NCBI GenBank assembly: GCA_947034895.1
Contig: OX344765.1
Location: forward strand, 46,567,001-46,631,000
Direction of reading: 5' to 3'
DNA length: 64,000 nt
Source: Rhytidiadelphus loreus
Taxonomy: Eukaryota > Streptophyta > Bryopsida > Hypnales > Hylocomiaceae
In this document: piece after piece, positions 49,558 to 61,230 of the stretch
Layout: every line of letters starts with the position of its first letter
How positions within the stretch are numbered: the first letter of the stretch is position 1
Made by a program: the position numbers and the translations under genes
Notes under the pieces: model-generated
What the model was told of the DNA's origin: nothing
The model's input: only the letters and a program-made list of their open reading frames with translations
Databases searched by the model: none

Positions 49558-49581
49558 TACTAACTGAACCAGCAGCCAGCC

Positions 49582-52431
49582 ATGGCAGCTCTGAACTTTG
49601 TAGAGCGACGCGTCGCTCGTGTCCGCGCCTTGTTTCTGCGCCTCGGGATGCGCTCGCAGCGTCTTCTTTTGGCCGATGGCACCACCACCATGCACTGCTG
49701 GGTGCCGCCCTCGAGCTCGTCGTCTATGAGACCACCACTACTGTTGGTCCCCAGTTTTGGCTGGGACGGCATGGTGACCTGGGCGAATCAGTTGGAGGCT
49801 TTCCTGGAAGCTGGATTCGCTGTGTATGTGCCTGATCTCGTCTTCTTCGGTCAGTCTTCCACGGGAAGCTCCAAGCGCTCCGAGGCGTTTCAGGCGGAGT
49901 GCATGGTGGACATGCTGCGAAAGCTCAAGGTGGAGTCGCGTGTACATGTGGTGGGAACCAGCTACGGCGGGCTGGTTGCGTTGCATCTCGCATCTGAGTT
50001 TCCTGAACTGGTGCACAAGGTGAGCTAGCTCTCGTATTATTTCCTTGCCTTCGTTTTCTGAACTTGAATTCTTGGGTTTCGGCAACTTCCATCGCCAGGA
50101 AAAATTTGCAGTGTAATTCGACGACAGTCTTCGGAGGAGGATTTTTTCCTCGTAAACAGGTAATCTCGGTTTCTCATCCATGAGAAACCGAATTTTGACA
50201 TAGTGTCAAGCAGTTGGAGTCGGTAAATGCCCTGCCGTGAATTATTGATCAGTGCAGAACAAAACATTCTTGAACTTCAAGGCAGGGAATATAGTGTAGA
50301 AGAACCCCTTTCAATAATGTTCCCCTTCGAGAATGTTATGAAAGGAGGCCTAACTTTCCTTGGCTCACATATGAATGCGAACCTTAGTTTTGAACGTGTT
50401 CTTGGGTTTCAGTGTACAGTGTTTGGGGATCCATGTAAGCTGGTATATGGGATACAGTAACGATGCAAACAATCTTCGAAATTGACACCTTGCATGGGAT
50501 TGGAAGGTGGTGATTGCCAGCTCAGGCGTGTGCATGGACGCTGCGGATCGTGTCGCTTTACAGGAGAAGCTCAAAGTAGACGACATGATGAGGATTCTAT
50601 TGCCCATGACTACGGAAGGAGTCAAAGAAGCCTTCAAGATTATCTTGTCCAATCCACCACGTTTACCCGAGTCCGCATACAAGGAGCTTCTGGAGGTACT
50701 TGCCACCCTAACTAACTATTCACCCGATTTGAATCGGAGTAGCTCTGAGTTGGGTAAATAATGCATTTGTTTCCATTCATTACGTTGTCGCTGGGCACGG
50801 AATCTAGTGATGCACGTAAGCGAGGAAGTATGTTGAGAGGACCGAAGGGTCAGTCGAACTTTGGAAGCAGAGAGCTTTGGAATTGTTGATCGAAGTAGCA
50901 TTCCAAAGATTGGCATGGTTGCTGCTTGAAAAATTGATTCCAGTGGTCAAGATGAATTCGGAATTCGAGCTATTGTGGATTGATAAACGACACAATACGC
51001 ATTGTGTGTGATCATAACAAGATGATCTGATTAACTCGTTAACAAGTATTTGTACATTCGAACTGTAAGCCAATGCTTACGTAGACGTGAACTGTACTAT
51101 TGACTAGTGAGAATGATCATGTCTAATCTAACGGATGTTAATGTTCATCTGTACGTCCTCTGTGCATTGGTTTAACATACATACTAATAGATTGTATCTA
51201 GATTTTCTTACATTTACCGAATTTTAAAATATTGGTCTGCCGCTGGTCAGGTTTCCAACCTTGTGTGGCCCTGTCTTCAGGTGGTGCACCTAAAGAACAG
51301 AGATGCAAAGGTTGAAGTTTACTGCGAATCCACTCTCTGGACTGACAAGGCACACTTTCGGCCTACATTGACACAGGTGTGTGCCTCAACTGACGTTAAC
51401 TTATTTTGTGAGATTGTGTTTAGGGAGGCAACTTACGGTAAGAGTTGAGTTTTCACTACAATGTCTTGTAACGAGAATCTTCGTCCTGGTTTTGGGGAGA
51501 TCTCTCTAATTATGGTGATCACAAGGTGGTCTCTCCATTTATGGGGAAGATTCTCTTCCGAATGCTTTCCAAGAATTTCCTGAAACTCAATCGTGTCTCA
51601 AGCTTCGTAGAAACTGTGTTGGAGGCTACTACATGTCCAATTTTTGTTGCGATCTTGAAGTTTGAAGGTCATTGTTGTAATCTACGTACCAAGTAGAGTA
51701 AAGCTTGCTTGTCTACCTGCAGACTTACATCTTTTCTCATGTAATGTGTGCGAAGGAGGTGCTCTTGGTATGGGGGGAGAACGACAGGCTATTCGATACC
51801 GACCAGGGCCGGAAGCTGAAGAAGTATGCACTTTGTTTCTCTTAAAACCTTAGTTTCTGTTATCGAGATGCATGATCTTTTCTGATATGAGCATACCCGT
51901 TTGAATATTACACGTACGCAAGGAAGTTTGTACATCCCAACTCAGTCTGCTTCTTCAGGAGTGCGTGTATGTGGCACACCTTCAATTGCTTTTGTCCTCG
52001 ATGAATACAACCCGTAGAGCCATGGTTTGCATCTGTTGCTATATTTGTCTCGAATGTGCGCAATTAAATCGAGATTGGTGGTCTTCTTCGTTTGGGCATC
52101 GGGGTTCTCTTTATTACGTTTGTCCCTGTTCTCCAATTGATTGCAATCCTAGGTTAGCCTTTCTCAGATAGACATACTATAATTGTAAGATCATTTCCGG
52201 CTTGTTTAGATTTTGCAAGTCAGTGTTGGTTGCTCTCGATTGGTAGTTCAGTCGGACAAGGCTAATCTTTGGAATCTTTTGATGGATTTGATCAGGCATC
52301 TTGGCAGTAATGCGACACTCGTAATTATTAAGAATGCAGGGCACCTGCTTGAATCCGAAGCTCCAAGAGCATTCAACGATGCGGTTCTTGCTTTCTTGAA
52401 AGATGAATCGCTTCATCAGAGCAGATTGTAG
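49582..52431 (+). CDS. Alpha/beta-hydrolase fold protein, copy 2 (5 exons)
   Basis: Exons 49582-50019, 50507-50695, 51281-51376, 51756-51823 and 52296-52431 give 308 residues. The splice pattern is identical to copy 1 (exon lengths 438 against 432, then 189, 96, 68 and 136). The triad is kept: GTSYGG with Ser127, Asp251 in GENDRLF and His280 in AGHLLE. The usual HG of the oxyanion-hole loop is changed: copy 1 has VHGLGWD, copy 2 has VPSFGWD. This could alter or abolish activity although the frame is intact. Intron 4 and the 3' exons are very close to copy 1, so the duplication is recent or the copies have exchanged sequence. The upstream region differs because of the inverted segment at 49255-49557. 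Function is inferred from fold only. Confidence 0.88.
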
Positions 52432-53888
52432 CTGCATCACAACTTGTTATTTGTAATATAAGAGTGGGCTGTAATTGTGATAGGACTTGCTTTTGGTAAA
52501 GACATATCTTTTCTAGACTGTGCGTGTGTGGGTTTTGCAAGGCCTACAATCAAGAATAGGTGTTTACGACAAAATTCTTTGGATATTCATAAGTAATTCA
52601 TAAATGCTCCAAAAAATATGAAACCACTTGTGTTAAATTCCACATCAATTTCTCTTCAAGTAAAAAATAAGAAGAAATATTTTCATGCATCTGAAATCCA
52701 TCAAAAAGGTCAACCAGCCCTAAAAGGATCACTTCGTGAGCACACTACCTTACAAAATCAAAAGCCTGTGGGTGGTGTTCAACTATAACTTTCAAGTCAA
52801 ACTTTGAGCAATCTCGGGAAATATTACATCAATGAGTCGTTTGATATGATTGAAGGCAATGTACAAGATTAGTTTTTAGCTAACTTGATCCATGTTCATA
52901 GATTGTTCATTATTATTATTCATTTTATTATAAAATAATAAAATAAACTCATTTTTATGTTTGGTGTTTTTGAAGCATTGTTTATTGATGTTGAAGTTTA
53001 AAATAGCATTTAATATCTTATTAAGTATTTAGTGGGTAAATGCACACTACGCTGGACCAATATGGACTGTCAGAGTCCTTATTTCAGTCAGTTTCTTTGA
53101 AACTCTAAACTCTTGTAATTTCATATAGAGACAAGTTGTGGAATATTGTAAAGGACTCATTTTAAACTTGTATACTTCACTATCTATGCATTAGCTAAGA
53201 AATCTTGTCAAAATTGTTCATACTTTATTTCTAAAGGACTTTCATATAGACTCTTTATGTACTATCAGAGTCCACAGCTTCAACATAAAGACTCTCTGAT
53301 TAGTAAAGAAGTCAAACATTTTGGAGAAGAAGGAATTAGGGTAGTATGTTATCTAATGTTTGCCTTTGAAATATGTAGAGTTTGGTACCTACATTTGTTG
53401 ATATGGACTTTTATGTGTCCAGAATTGCCACAAAATTTTGGGATTGATTTCACACATTGAAAGTTGGAATTTTGATATGTCGTCTTCACTAATAACACTC
53501 ACAAAGTGTTTATCTAAGATGGTATTTTCTTGGAATTCTTACTTTTTTCTTTTTTTTCTTGCAGGTGCAGTGACCAGCAGCCTGTGTTGACAAGGCAGAC
53601 CCGGTGGCCCGATACACGTGGTTGGTGAAGATTGGAACCCTGCTGGACAGTGCAGATTGAACCCCAAATGAGGGTTTAGGGCGTGTTCGGGTGACTGGGC
53701 GGGTAAGAGGGGTTTCAAAAATTGGGTTCACTTGGTCCGTCAATGTAGGAGGATCGTGCGGCTGACAGTTCGTCTCTCTCCTTCGGCTTGAGAAGTCGCT
53801 CCAGACCTTGCAGTCACGCGTGAAATGTTGTTTTGCTCGCGTGCGTTTTTGTTAGCTTGTGCATGTACTGTTCACGCATACGGTGATC
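52432..53888. other. Gap and leader region before the zinc-finger gene
   Basis: 52432-53540 is AT-rich without features. A strong splice acceptor (T-rich tract then CTTGCAG, ending about 53565) is followed by less AT-rich sequence up to the ATG at 53889, so 53566-53888 may be a leader exon. Confidence 0.4.
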
Positions 53889-56540
53889 ATGGCAAGTCAA
53901 GGTCAATGTAGAAGAGTTAAAGGAAAATTAGAGGGGTCGCCATTGGGTCGTGGAAAGCAAGGTTACAGTTCTCATGTTTACGCTGAGGTGCCTGATCTCT
54001 TTCCGCTGAGTACCTCCAAATCTTACAACCGTAGGGATTTCAGCGAGAAGTATGGTTTGTATTGTAGCGGTATAAACCCCAAGCACTTGAAGTCTGGAGA
54101 GGATTACATGGACGAAGACTTGTGCAAGTTTTTAGGGCCTGTTGTGAACAAAAATGGTCATCAATATATGTTTTTGAGGAATGAGGAGACGGTGAAGAAG
54201 CTTGAACTTTTGTGGATGCAAATCCACCAGAAGCATTGTTTGTTTTCTTCTAGGGTAATTAGTTTGGGCATGGCTAGAGGGTTTTATTGTCAGGAAAAAA
54301 TGAATTGTAATTTGAATTGGGCAGCTTATGCTGAGTGGACAAACAACGAGCAGTTGAGGCGGCGACAAAAGGCGATGAAGCAAGGGAGGTCTCCGGACGA
54401 TGCATTCTTATCAGATGATGAAGATGGCGGATTAGGCGGTGAAGACGGTGGGTCAAGTGGATCCAAGACTTTCAGCCAGCTTGAAAGTCCATCGCGGCAA
54501 GAGAGCTTTTCCGGTGGGTACGAGGTTCTGGGGGATCCAAGTGCAAGGTTGGTAGCCATCGAAGCTTGGAAGAGCTATGGAGCGATCATTGGTGAAGAGC
54601 AAGGCAGGACGGTAATTATTCTAACTTTAGAGAGAAAGGCGAAGGAAGAATTTACCGTTGCAGACGCGCGCTCAAAGGGGCAGATGGAGTTCTGCCTTGA
54701 AAAACTTTCAGATGCGCTTCTAAAACTTGATTCGCTACAGGAATTGAGAGATTCTGAGTTCAAGCGCATTTCTGAAAGTGGGACAGACGTGGGGACGAGT
54801 AGTAGTTTGCTGGATTCATTGTCTGTTGACGTTGAAGCGCAAAAGAAACTGCTATCTTTGTGCGAGACGTGGGCGAGCGATAGTTAGTCACGTTACCTAA
54901 AGTTTCGCGAAAGTGAGTCTGGAGTGGAAAGTAGGGTTTCAGAGTTGGAAGAAAGAATGTTACAATTGGATCGTCATGTTGGAGCGATGAAGATCTGCAT
55001 TGTCCAATTAGAATCTGGAAGTATTTTATTTAGGGCTGTGCCTCCCCAACCTATTTCAAATCTCAGAGTTCCTCATGGATCTGAATTAGTTGAGTTATAC
55101 AGGTGCGCTTATTGTGGTCTTGGGTTTGAGCCTGTCTGGGCAGTTTCTCTTGGATCGTGTAAATGTGCGTACCACCTTGTGTGCTGTAGGTACCACTTTC
55201 AAGATTTCACAGCGTGCAGTGTTGTGAATTGTAAAAAAAAGATGTACGTTGATTGGTGGGCATCTCATGGGATTGTGAAGCCCGAAACTAAGCAAATGGC
55301 AGCTGAAGTTTCAAGGATGAAGACCAGACCAACCACCATTCCCGGTACGTTGATTTCACCCAGTTTACTTAAAAGTTCAGTTGAGTCCACTAAAGTGCAG
55401 AATTTGGGTGTACATCAGTGTAGGTAGTCCACGTAGAGAGTGCAATTGTCCCCAGTATGTGCATTTTTGTACTAGGTTGTTATCAGTCCTCCATCATATA
55501 GTTGTAACTAGGTAGACACGATCACTGAAGTGAATTCAATTCCACAATCCTGACTACATGGCTTGCAAGAGTGCTTCGATTACCATTCAACTCTACAATC
55601 CTGACTACATGGCTTGCAAGACTGCTTTGGCTGCCAATAAGAGTACAAGGGAGTGTACGATGAGTCTTTTTTTAAAGAACTTTGTAAACAGAAGTCCATG
55701 TAAGTTATGCAAGTGTGCTCATGTACTTCCAACTCTAACATGGAAGTGGTTTTGTGCAATGTAGAAGTTCCTAATAGTCCATGCAACATCCACAGTGTAG
55801 ATGATGAGGTCAGAAAAACACAAGCTTGGACTTTGAAGTCCAATGAAGTCCACAACGCAGATGACGAGGTTGCAGAAGGACTAGATTGGACTTTGAAGTC
55901 CAATGAAGTCGTTGAAGGTGGTATATTAGTCCCTACGACAAGTCCTATAGTCTCAGCAAGTACTCTCGATTTATGCGGAGGCTCCAAAGAGAGGCCATCC
56001 CGCACTACAAAGTCCATAGCTGCTGGAGGCTCGCCGACCAGCAAAAGAACTTCAGATCTCCAAGTCAATTCTGCCGGCCATGACAAATCCAAAGTGAGCC
56101 ACATCGTTCTAGAGACTCAGTCTGTTCTTGAAGGATCTCATATGCGAGGCCAAAATAGTAAGGGAAAGAGTCCAACATCAAAGAATCGGGGGGCTGTCAC
56201 GAGAGAGGAAGGGAAAAGATTGCTCGATGAAGTTTCGAATTCCATTGAGGATGATGATGAAGATGAATGCGAATTGGACAATACAGTAGGTGATGAAGTT
56301 TCTGAGACTGATGGTGAAGAGGGAGAAGAGGAAAACGAGGTTTTAGCTGAAGAGGAGTTCAAAGTGGACAAACTAGTGAACGAGAAGCGCAAGAAACGAA
56401 AAAAGGGAGGGACTAAGAGGAAGGGCAAAGCTAATCCGAGGGTGTATAGAGGTGGAAATGCAAAGCGGAAGAAACTTCCGGTTGAGTCCAGGAAGTCGAC
56501 TGCCTCCAACACTCGTGCAACGGCAAGGACCGGGAAATGA
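53889..56540 (+). pseudogene. Unknown protein with RING/PHD-like zinc finger and acidic-basic tail; one in-frame amber codon
   Basis: One frame runs from ATG 53889 through 55344. A phase-1 intron (55345-55764, GT/AG) then joins in frame (TTIP|EVPNSPCN) to 55765-56540. The whole is 744 codons except for TAG at 54885-54887. The first part (332 residues) includes EVPDLFPLSTSKSYNRRDFS and an acidic DDEDGGLGGEDGG. After the amber comes a coiled-coil-like SRVSELEERMLQLD, then a finger with spacing C-x2-C-x14-C-x-C-x2-H-x2-C and later Cys pairs (CAYCGLGF, CKCAYHLVCC), a cross-brace type. The C-terminal part has a duplicated WTLKSNEV, a Glu/Asp-rich run and a Lys/Arg-rich tail, suggesting nuclear location. 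I do not recognise the family. The amber may be an inactivating mutation, a sequencing error, or the real end of a shorter protein. Confidence 0.6.
55530..55640. repeat. Tandem duplication of about 51 bp within the intron
   Basis: CAATCCTGACTACATGGCTT followed by GCAAGA appears twice (about 55544 and 55595) inside the predicted intron of the zinc-finger gene. Confidence 0.7.
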
Positions 56541-57487
56541 GAGTTGTTTGGGCACCTGCCTTGCATGTGAGTCTGTTTTCCGTCCTAAGTTTCATGGTTT
56601 GACATTACGATTTCGTTTTAGTGGTTTAGAGGTTGTATGTAAAGTTGCATGTCAATTGTTGATTTAGAGTTGTGTGGCAGATTGGTCGGGCCTTCGGGGA
56701 ATGACAAAGATGGTTGGTACAAGTTGTCAGAGCTCTCATTTGAGTACCTCGGAGCTTTCAAGGTGGTGGCGTAACGGTGCTTTAGTCTAGGGACCTGGTT
56801 GTTGATGGGCTTAGGATAGTCTTAGTTTGCATTATTATCGGAAAGTATAATTTATGCAGTTCTGGATGTGCACTTTGGCTCGTTCATGAACTACCTTTCC
56901 ATTGAGCATACACAAGTGCGTTGTATGGTTCAAGTTGGAACATAGTTTAGCTCTAGGTTTCAGGTTCGGCCATCGTATTGACACACTCTATGATGACAGA
57001 GTCTTGCCAAATTTTGAAGATCTAATCAGTACAGTAATAGAATGATACTCATTTATCTTTGCAGTCACCTGTATCGTAATTCGTAACATCTCAGTGCACC
57101 ATGTTTGTCTAACAGCGTCCTCAAAGTTTAACTTATCAAAGTATGCATGAAAGACTAGATGTAATGGCAATTGAGTGATTGATTCTTTGGGCAAAATTTA
57201 TGTAATTGTCCGGACCTGTGTACTACAGGTTGTGTACAGTGAGTTGGGACTCAAGATACCCATTGAAAGCTGTGATCTTAGTCTCAATGTGATCTCATGT
57301 GAACTGCATATTGGGTGCTTCATGGCTGCTGAAATGCACATGGCATATTACAATAATTTGAATATAGATACAATGCACTCATTCAATTTCAAGCCATGAC
57401 GATAAACATGAGAGATCAAATTTTCTTAAACAGAATGGTTAAAACAGGTAGGATAGTTGTAGTTAGAATAGTTGAAGGAGGATTTTT
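56541..57487. other. 3' flank of the zinc-finger gene, no further gene seen
   Basis: Composition falls gradually to AT-rich. Only short frames were found; none is convincing. Confidence 0.4.
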
Positions 57488-57720
57488 GTCAAAAAAATAT
57501 ATAAAATGAGGATCCAGAAGTTTGGGCGTGCCCCAAACTTTGGTCAAAAAAATATAAAATGGAGGATCCAAAAGTTTGGGCGTGCCCAAAAATTTGGTCA
57601 AAAAAATATAAAATGGAGGATCCAGAAGTTTGGGCTTGCCCCAAACTTTGGTAAAAAAAATATAAAATGAAGGAAGATCCAAAAGTTTGGGCTTACCCCA
57701 AACATTTGTCAAACAAATAT
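57488..57720. repeat. Tandem repeat, 4 copies of about 55 bp, each with a small hairpin
   Basis: Units start near 57488, 57543, 57597 and 57651. Each has AAAAAATATAAAATG, GGATCC and AAGTTTGGGC(G/T)TGCCC followed by AAACTTT, so each contains an inverted repeat AAGTTTGGGC/GCCCCAAACTT. The repeat is open in one minus-strand frame (PKLLDPPFYIFLTKVWG repeats) because the unit lacks stops; no real gene is implied. Confidence 0.8.
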
Positions 57721-57749
57721 AAAACTATGAATCCCATCTTGTTTGGAGA

Positions 57750-57975
57750 TGAGCTTCCATGTTGAAGTTACCATATGGCCACTAAATTAAATTAGTGCAC
57801 AATCAAGTCATGTGCACATAGAAGTCTCCATGTTGAAGTTACCATATATGGCCATTAAATTAAATTAGTGGACAATCAACTGCTGATGGTGAAGCCTTGG
57901 TAATTTAATTTAGAAAAGTCTTCATGTTGAATTTGATGCATATGGCTACTAAATTCAATGACCATGGCACAATGT
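57750..57975. repeat. Three imperfect direct repeats of about 77 bp
   Basis: CATGTTGAAGTTACCATATG, GGCCACTAAATTAAATTAG and ACAATCAA recur near 57757, 57829 and (decayed) 57922. Non-coding. Confidence 0.6.
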
Positions 57976-60198
57976 AGTCACAAATAGATCCCTTGGTAAT
58001 TTTAGTGAGAAGCCTAAATGTATAGTGAGGACACCTTGATTAGAAAGGTGTGACCTTCATTATCCCATAATGTTTGGTGGGAGGTGAAAGGGCTCCTATA
58101 TAAAGGTGATTATGGGTTGATTACACAACCTCGGGGACCAAGCGGACCATGCCCTAGGCATTCATTGAAACTGGGGGAATCTCCATTGGTCCTCGGGACC
58201 CCCCTCCAATCCAAATTTCTTTTTGTTAAAATTGACATGTGTTCATTAAAGTGAATAAATAACATACGTAAACTAATATAGTGTAGACACCACTTCAATT
58301 GAAATTGATACACATGTGGTGTTTTAATTTATATCCTAAATTAATCACATCATGTGGCCACAATTCAAAGTTGAATAAAAATAATATGCAAACACCATTG
58401 AAAAAGGGGTTTTGTCTAAAATGAAATCGAAATGGTAGATTAGGCTTTTAGGGACCAAGAAAGGCCTTCAGAATTTACTATTTTCAAAGTAAGGCTTTTA
58501 GTGTAGAATGGGGAGTGAGACTTGTTGAACATTGTGTTTTTTTTAATTTATATTTTGTTCCATGGAATTAGGATTGGGCCTCAAAAATATCAATAATCTT
58601 GTTTTCAACCACACTTACATGACTTAATCTAAGAAGTACAGTAGATTTCAAGTTTCCCTTTGTCATTTTGAAGCCAAATTATTTTACGAGCCTCCAATAT
58701 GGCTCTAGTTCCCCCCAAAATACCACATTGATCCACATGGGGGTACTTCAAATGAGACATGATTCAATTATGGGGTCATAGAAAGGGGTATCCAACTTAG
58801 TGATAAGCCTAGAGAAATTGAAGGCGCTTCAGTCCAGCTCATGGTGGGCAACTAGCACAGCTGCTTGGATCGATCCTGCCATTAAGGACGAGAACTTCTG
58901 CACAAGGATGGGTGGGTAGTTGGCTGGCTTGGCTTCCTAAGCTGGTTGGCAAGCTCGGGGCTGCTGAGTGCTGATGCTGGTACCTCATTCTGTAAATACC
59001 CATGTTTAGGCAAAGTAATGCGAAACTTTGATTCATCAAGATTTTAAGCAATTGGAGTAGGGGAGCCATATCACCATTATAGGTTGAAGAGAATCTTCCA
59101 CTAAAAAAATCACAGTAATTATGTTTTGTGTAATAAAATTCTAGAAAAATATACAATCCTTCTAAACTCTATTTTTGTACATGGGAAAAATTTCACACTT
59201 AGAAAACCTGTGCTCCAAAATGCGTAATTGCTTAAGTGGTTGGAAATGGGTCGGCTCCCCTACCTATAGTACCTTCTGAATTTGGGCAACTTCTGCCGAA
59301 CATTTAATAAAATTTCAATTTTTAGCGATGGTACTTACAAAGGGATTTCAACAATTGCCATCATCCAAAATACTAAATTAATAACATATTGTGCAATTGT
59401 ACATGTATCTAATAAAGCATACTACTAAATACTATATTTGTTTTACAAGACTGAGCGACAACATTAGGATCATTTGTTTTACAAGAGAATTGTTTGTACA
59501 TAGACTAATTATTCTTGTGGAGATTACTGGTATGTTTAGTTTCATTATTCAAAATTTTTATAAGAAGGGAAAAAAATTCTTTTCATTATAAAATCAAATT
59601 AGATCTTTTTCTATACTTTGAATTCTGATTTATTAGATTCATTGAGGGTGTGTTTGGAACAATTTAAATTGGTTGAATTTCAACCATTTCTATTGACAAT
59701 TTTCAAGATTTTAGACAGTTATCATTATAATTTCCTAAAATTATGAAAGCAAATAATTTTTGCCAAAATTGAAAAGGCACTAGGGTAGTGTGCATGTTAC
59801 ATAAAGATGCGTTGCAGTTGGTCTATAAATATGGTTGCCAATATATATATATTCCATATCAATTGCTAGGGGCAATATGAGGTCATATATAAGAGGGTTG
59901 AGTTGACAAAAGTCATTCATCTACAAGACAAATGGGAATTTCATAATTAAAATTAATTAAGATTTAGTTTTAAAACTTTTCAGTTGTCTTTGTAGTTCTC
60001 ACACAGTGAGATCTTCAAGAAGTAAAATATATATTGGAATGTCATACATGTACAACCACATTTTGTTGAACATTATGTTGGATTTAGTTTTAACATGATG
60101 AAATATTCAATGTTAAGATAAATATCTTATTGTCATTCCTTTCTAGCATGTGAACATTATATAAATAAGCCCACCCATTTACAAACTGCCTATTTATG
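57976..60198. other. Intergenic region with one TATA-like site
   Basis: CTATATAAAG at 58096-58105 is a good TATA-box match, followed by less AT-rich sequence (to about 58210). This could be the promoter of an old LTR or a non-coding transcript. No LTR ends, primer-binding site or gene was found. Confidence 0.3.
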
Positions 60199-60600
60199 GA
60201 GTGAACCACTACTAGGCAAGTGGTTTAGTATATAGAGTAAGAAGGGAGGATTTTGGGTCTTAGGGTCTAGGGTTTGGGTCTTTTGAAGTTTAAGGTTTTA
60301 TCAATTCTACATATTTGGGAACATGGCACTTATGAAGTCTATGTTTTTTTTCCATTCTATATTTTTTTGAACGTGGCACTTATCAATTCTATATTTTTTT
60401 GAACATGGCAATAATCAATTCTATATTTTTTTGAACATGGCACTTATCAATTCTATATTTTTTTGAACATGGCAACAATCAATTCTATATTTTTTTGAAC
60501 ACGGCACTTATCAATTCTATGTTTTAGGAAACTACTAAGCAAGTGGTTTAGTGTATAGAGTAAAAAGGAAGGAATTAGGGTCTTAGGGTTTAGGCAACCC
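60199..60600. repeat. 32-bp minisatellite framed by a direct repeat
   Basis: About five copies of GGCACTTATCAATTCTATAT plus TTTTTTGAACAT (32 bp) span about 60324-60520. They are flanked by two copies of a 65-bp sequence (GCAAGTGGTTTAGT, ATAGAGTAA, TTAGGGTCTTAGGGTNTAGG) at 60217-60280 and 60538-60592. Confidence 0.75.
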
Positions 60601-60640
60601 GGGTGGGTGGGAGGGACATCCTCATAACAAGGCCTTTCCT

Positions 60641-61220
60641 CTAGGGGAGGACACTCTCACTACATTTGGGGTACCTACGTGCGGCGGTGGAAAAAGTAAT
60701 TCATGTAATTCACCTTGAATAAACTATAATTTCATTCTAAAATTTTGAGCTTTGTTTAACAATGACTAAAGGTTTCTATTGACAAAAAATTCAATTCCAA
60801 ATAACATAAGATATATTGTCTAGAAAGGGTTGAAAAATGAACTAAAATGGCATGTTCTCCAACTAAAATATTTATAGAGCTCACATGAAGATGACTATTG
60901 CATCAATATTCAACCAAAATAAACTTTCAATAGAAAGCTATTCTATATAAATTTTTTTTCATTTTTCAAATTTTTTTTCTTATATAATATAGAGGTGTGA
61001 AAGTTATTTTCAGCTTTACAGTGTATCTTTTTTCTTCAAAAATTTATAACTAATTACTATTAGCACAAAAAAATACCAATAATTCAAAACATAAACTTAT
61101 AAAGTAGTAAAATCTATCCATAATTTTTTTTTTAAAAAGAAATTAAATTTTAAGGTGTATTACTTGTTTTACTTTTTCCACCGCACGTAGTTTGCTAAAA
61201 CATAGGGAGTGTCCTCCCCG
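60641..61220. mobile_element. TIR element with 10-bp target duplication (Mutator-like MITE)
   Basis: The ends GGGGAGGACACTC and GAGTGTCCTCCCC, with a further inverted match (CTACGTGCGGCGGTGGAAAA against TTTTCCACCGCACGTAG), are long inverted repeats. The flanks carry a perfect direct repeat GGCCTTTCCT (60631-60640 and 61221-61230). A 9-10 bp duplication points to the Mutator superfamily. The interior is AT-rich with no transposase. Confidence 0.75.
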
Positions 61221-61230
61221 GGCCTTTCCT

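Noticed and set aside
56138..56566. 142-codon minus-strand frame rich in Ser and Phe
   Set aside because: It is the antisense of the Glu/Lys-rich tail of the zinc-finger gene; low-complexity codons produce it.
57416..57712. 98-codon frame encoding repeated KLLDPPFYIF
   Set aside because: Caused by a stop-free tandem repeat, not a gene.
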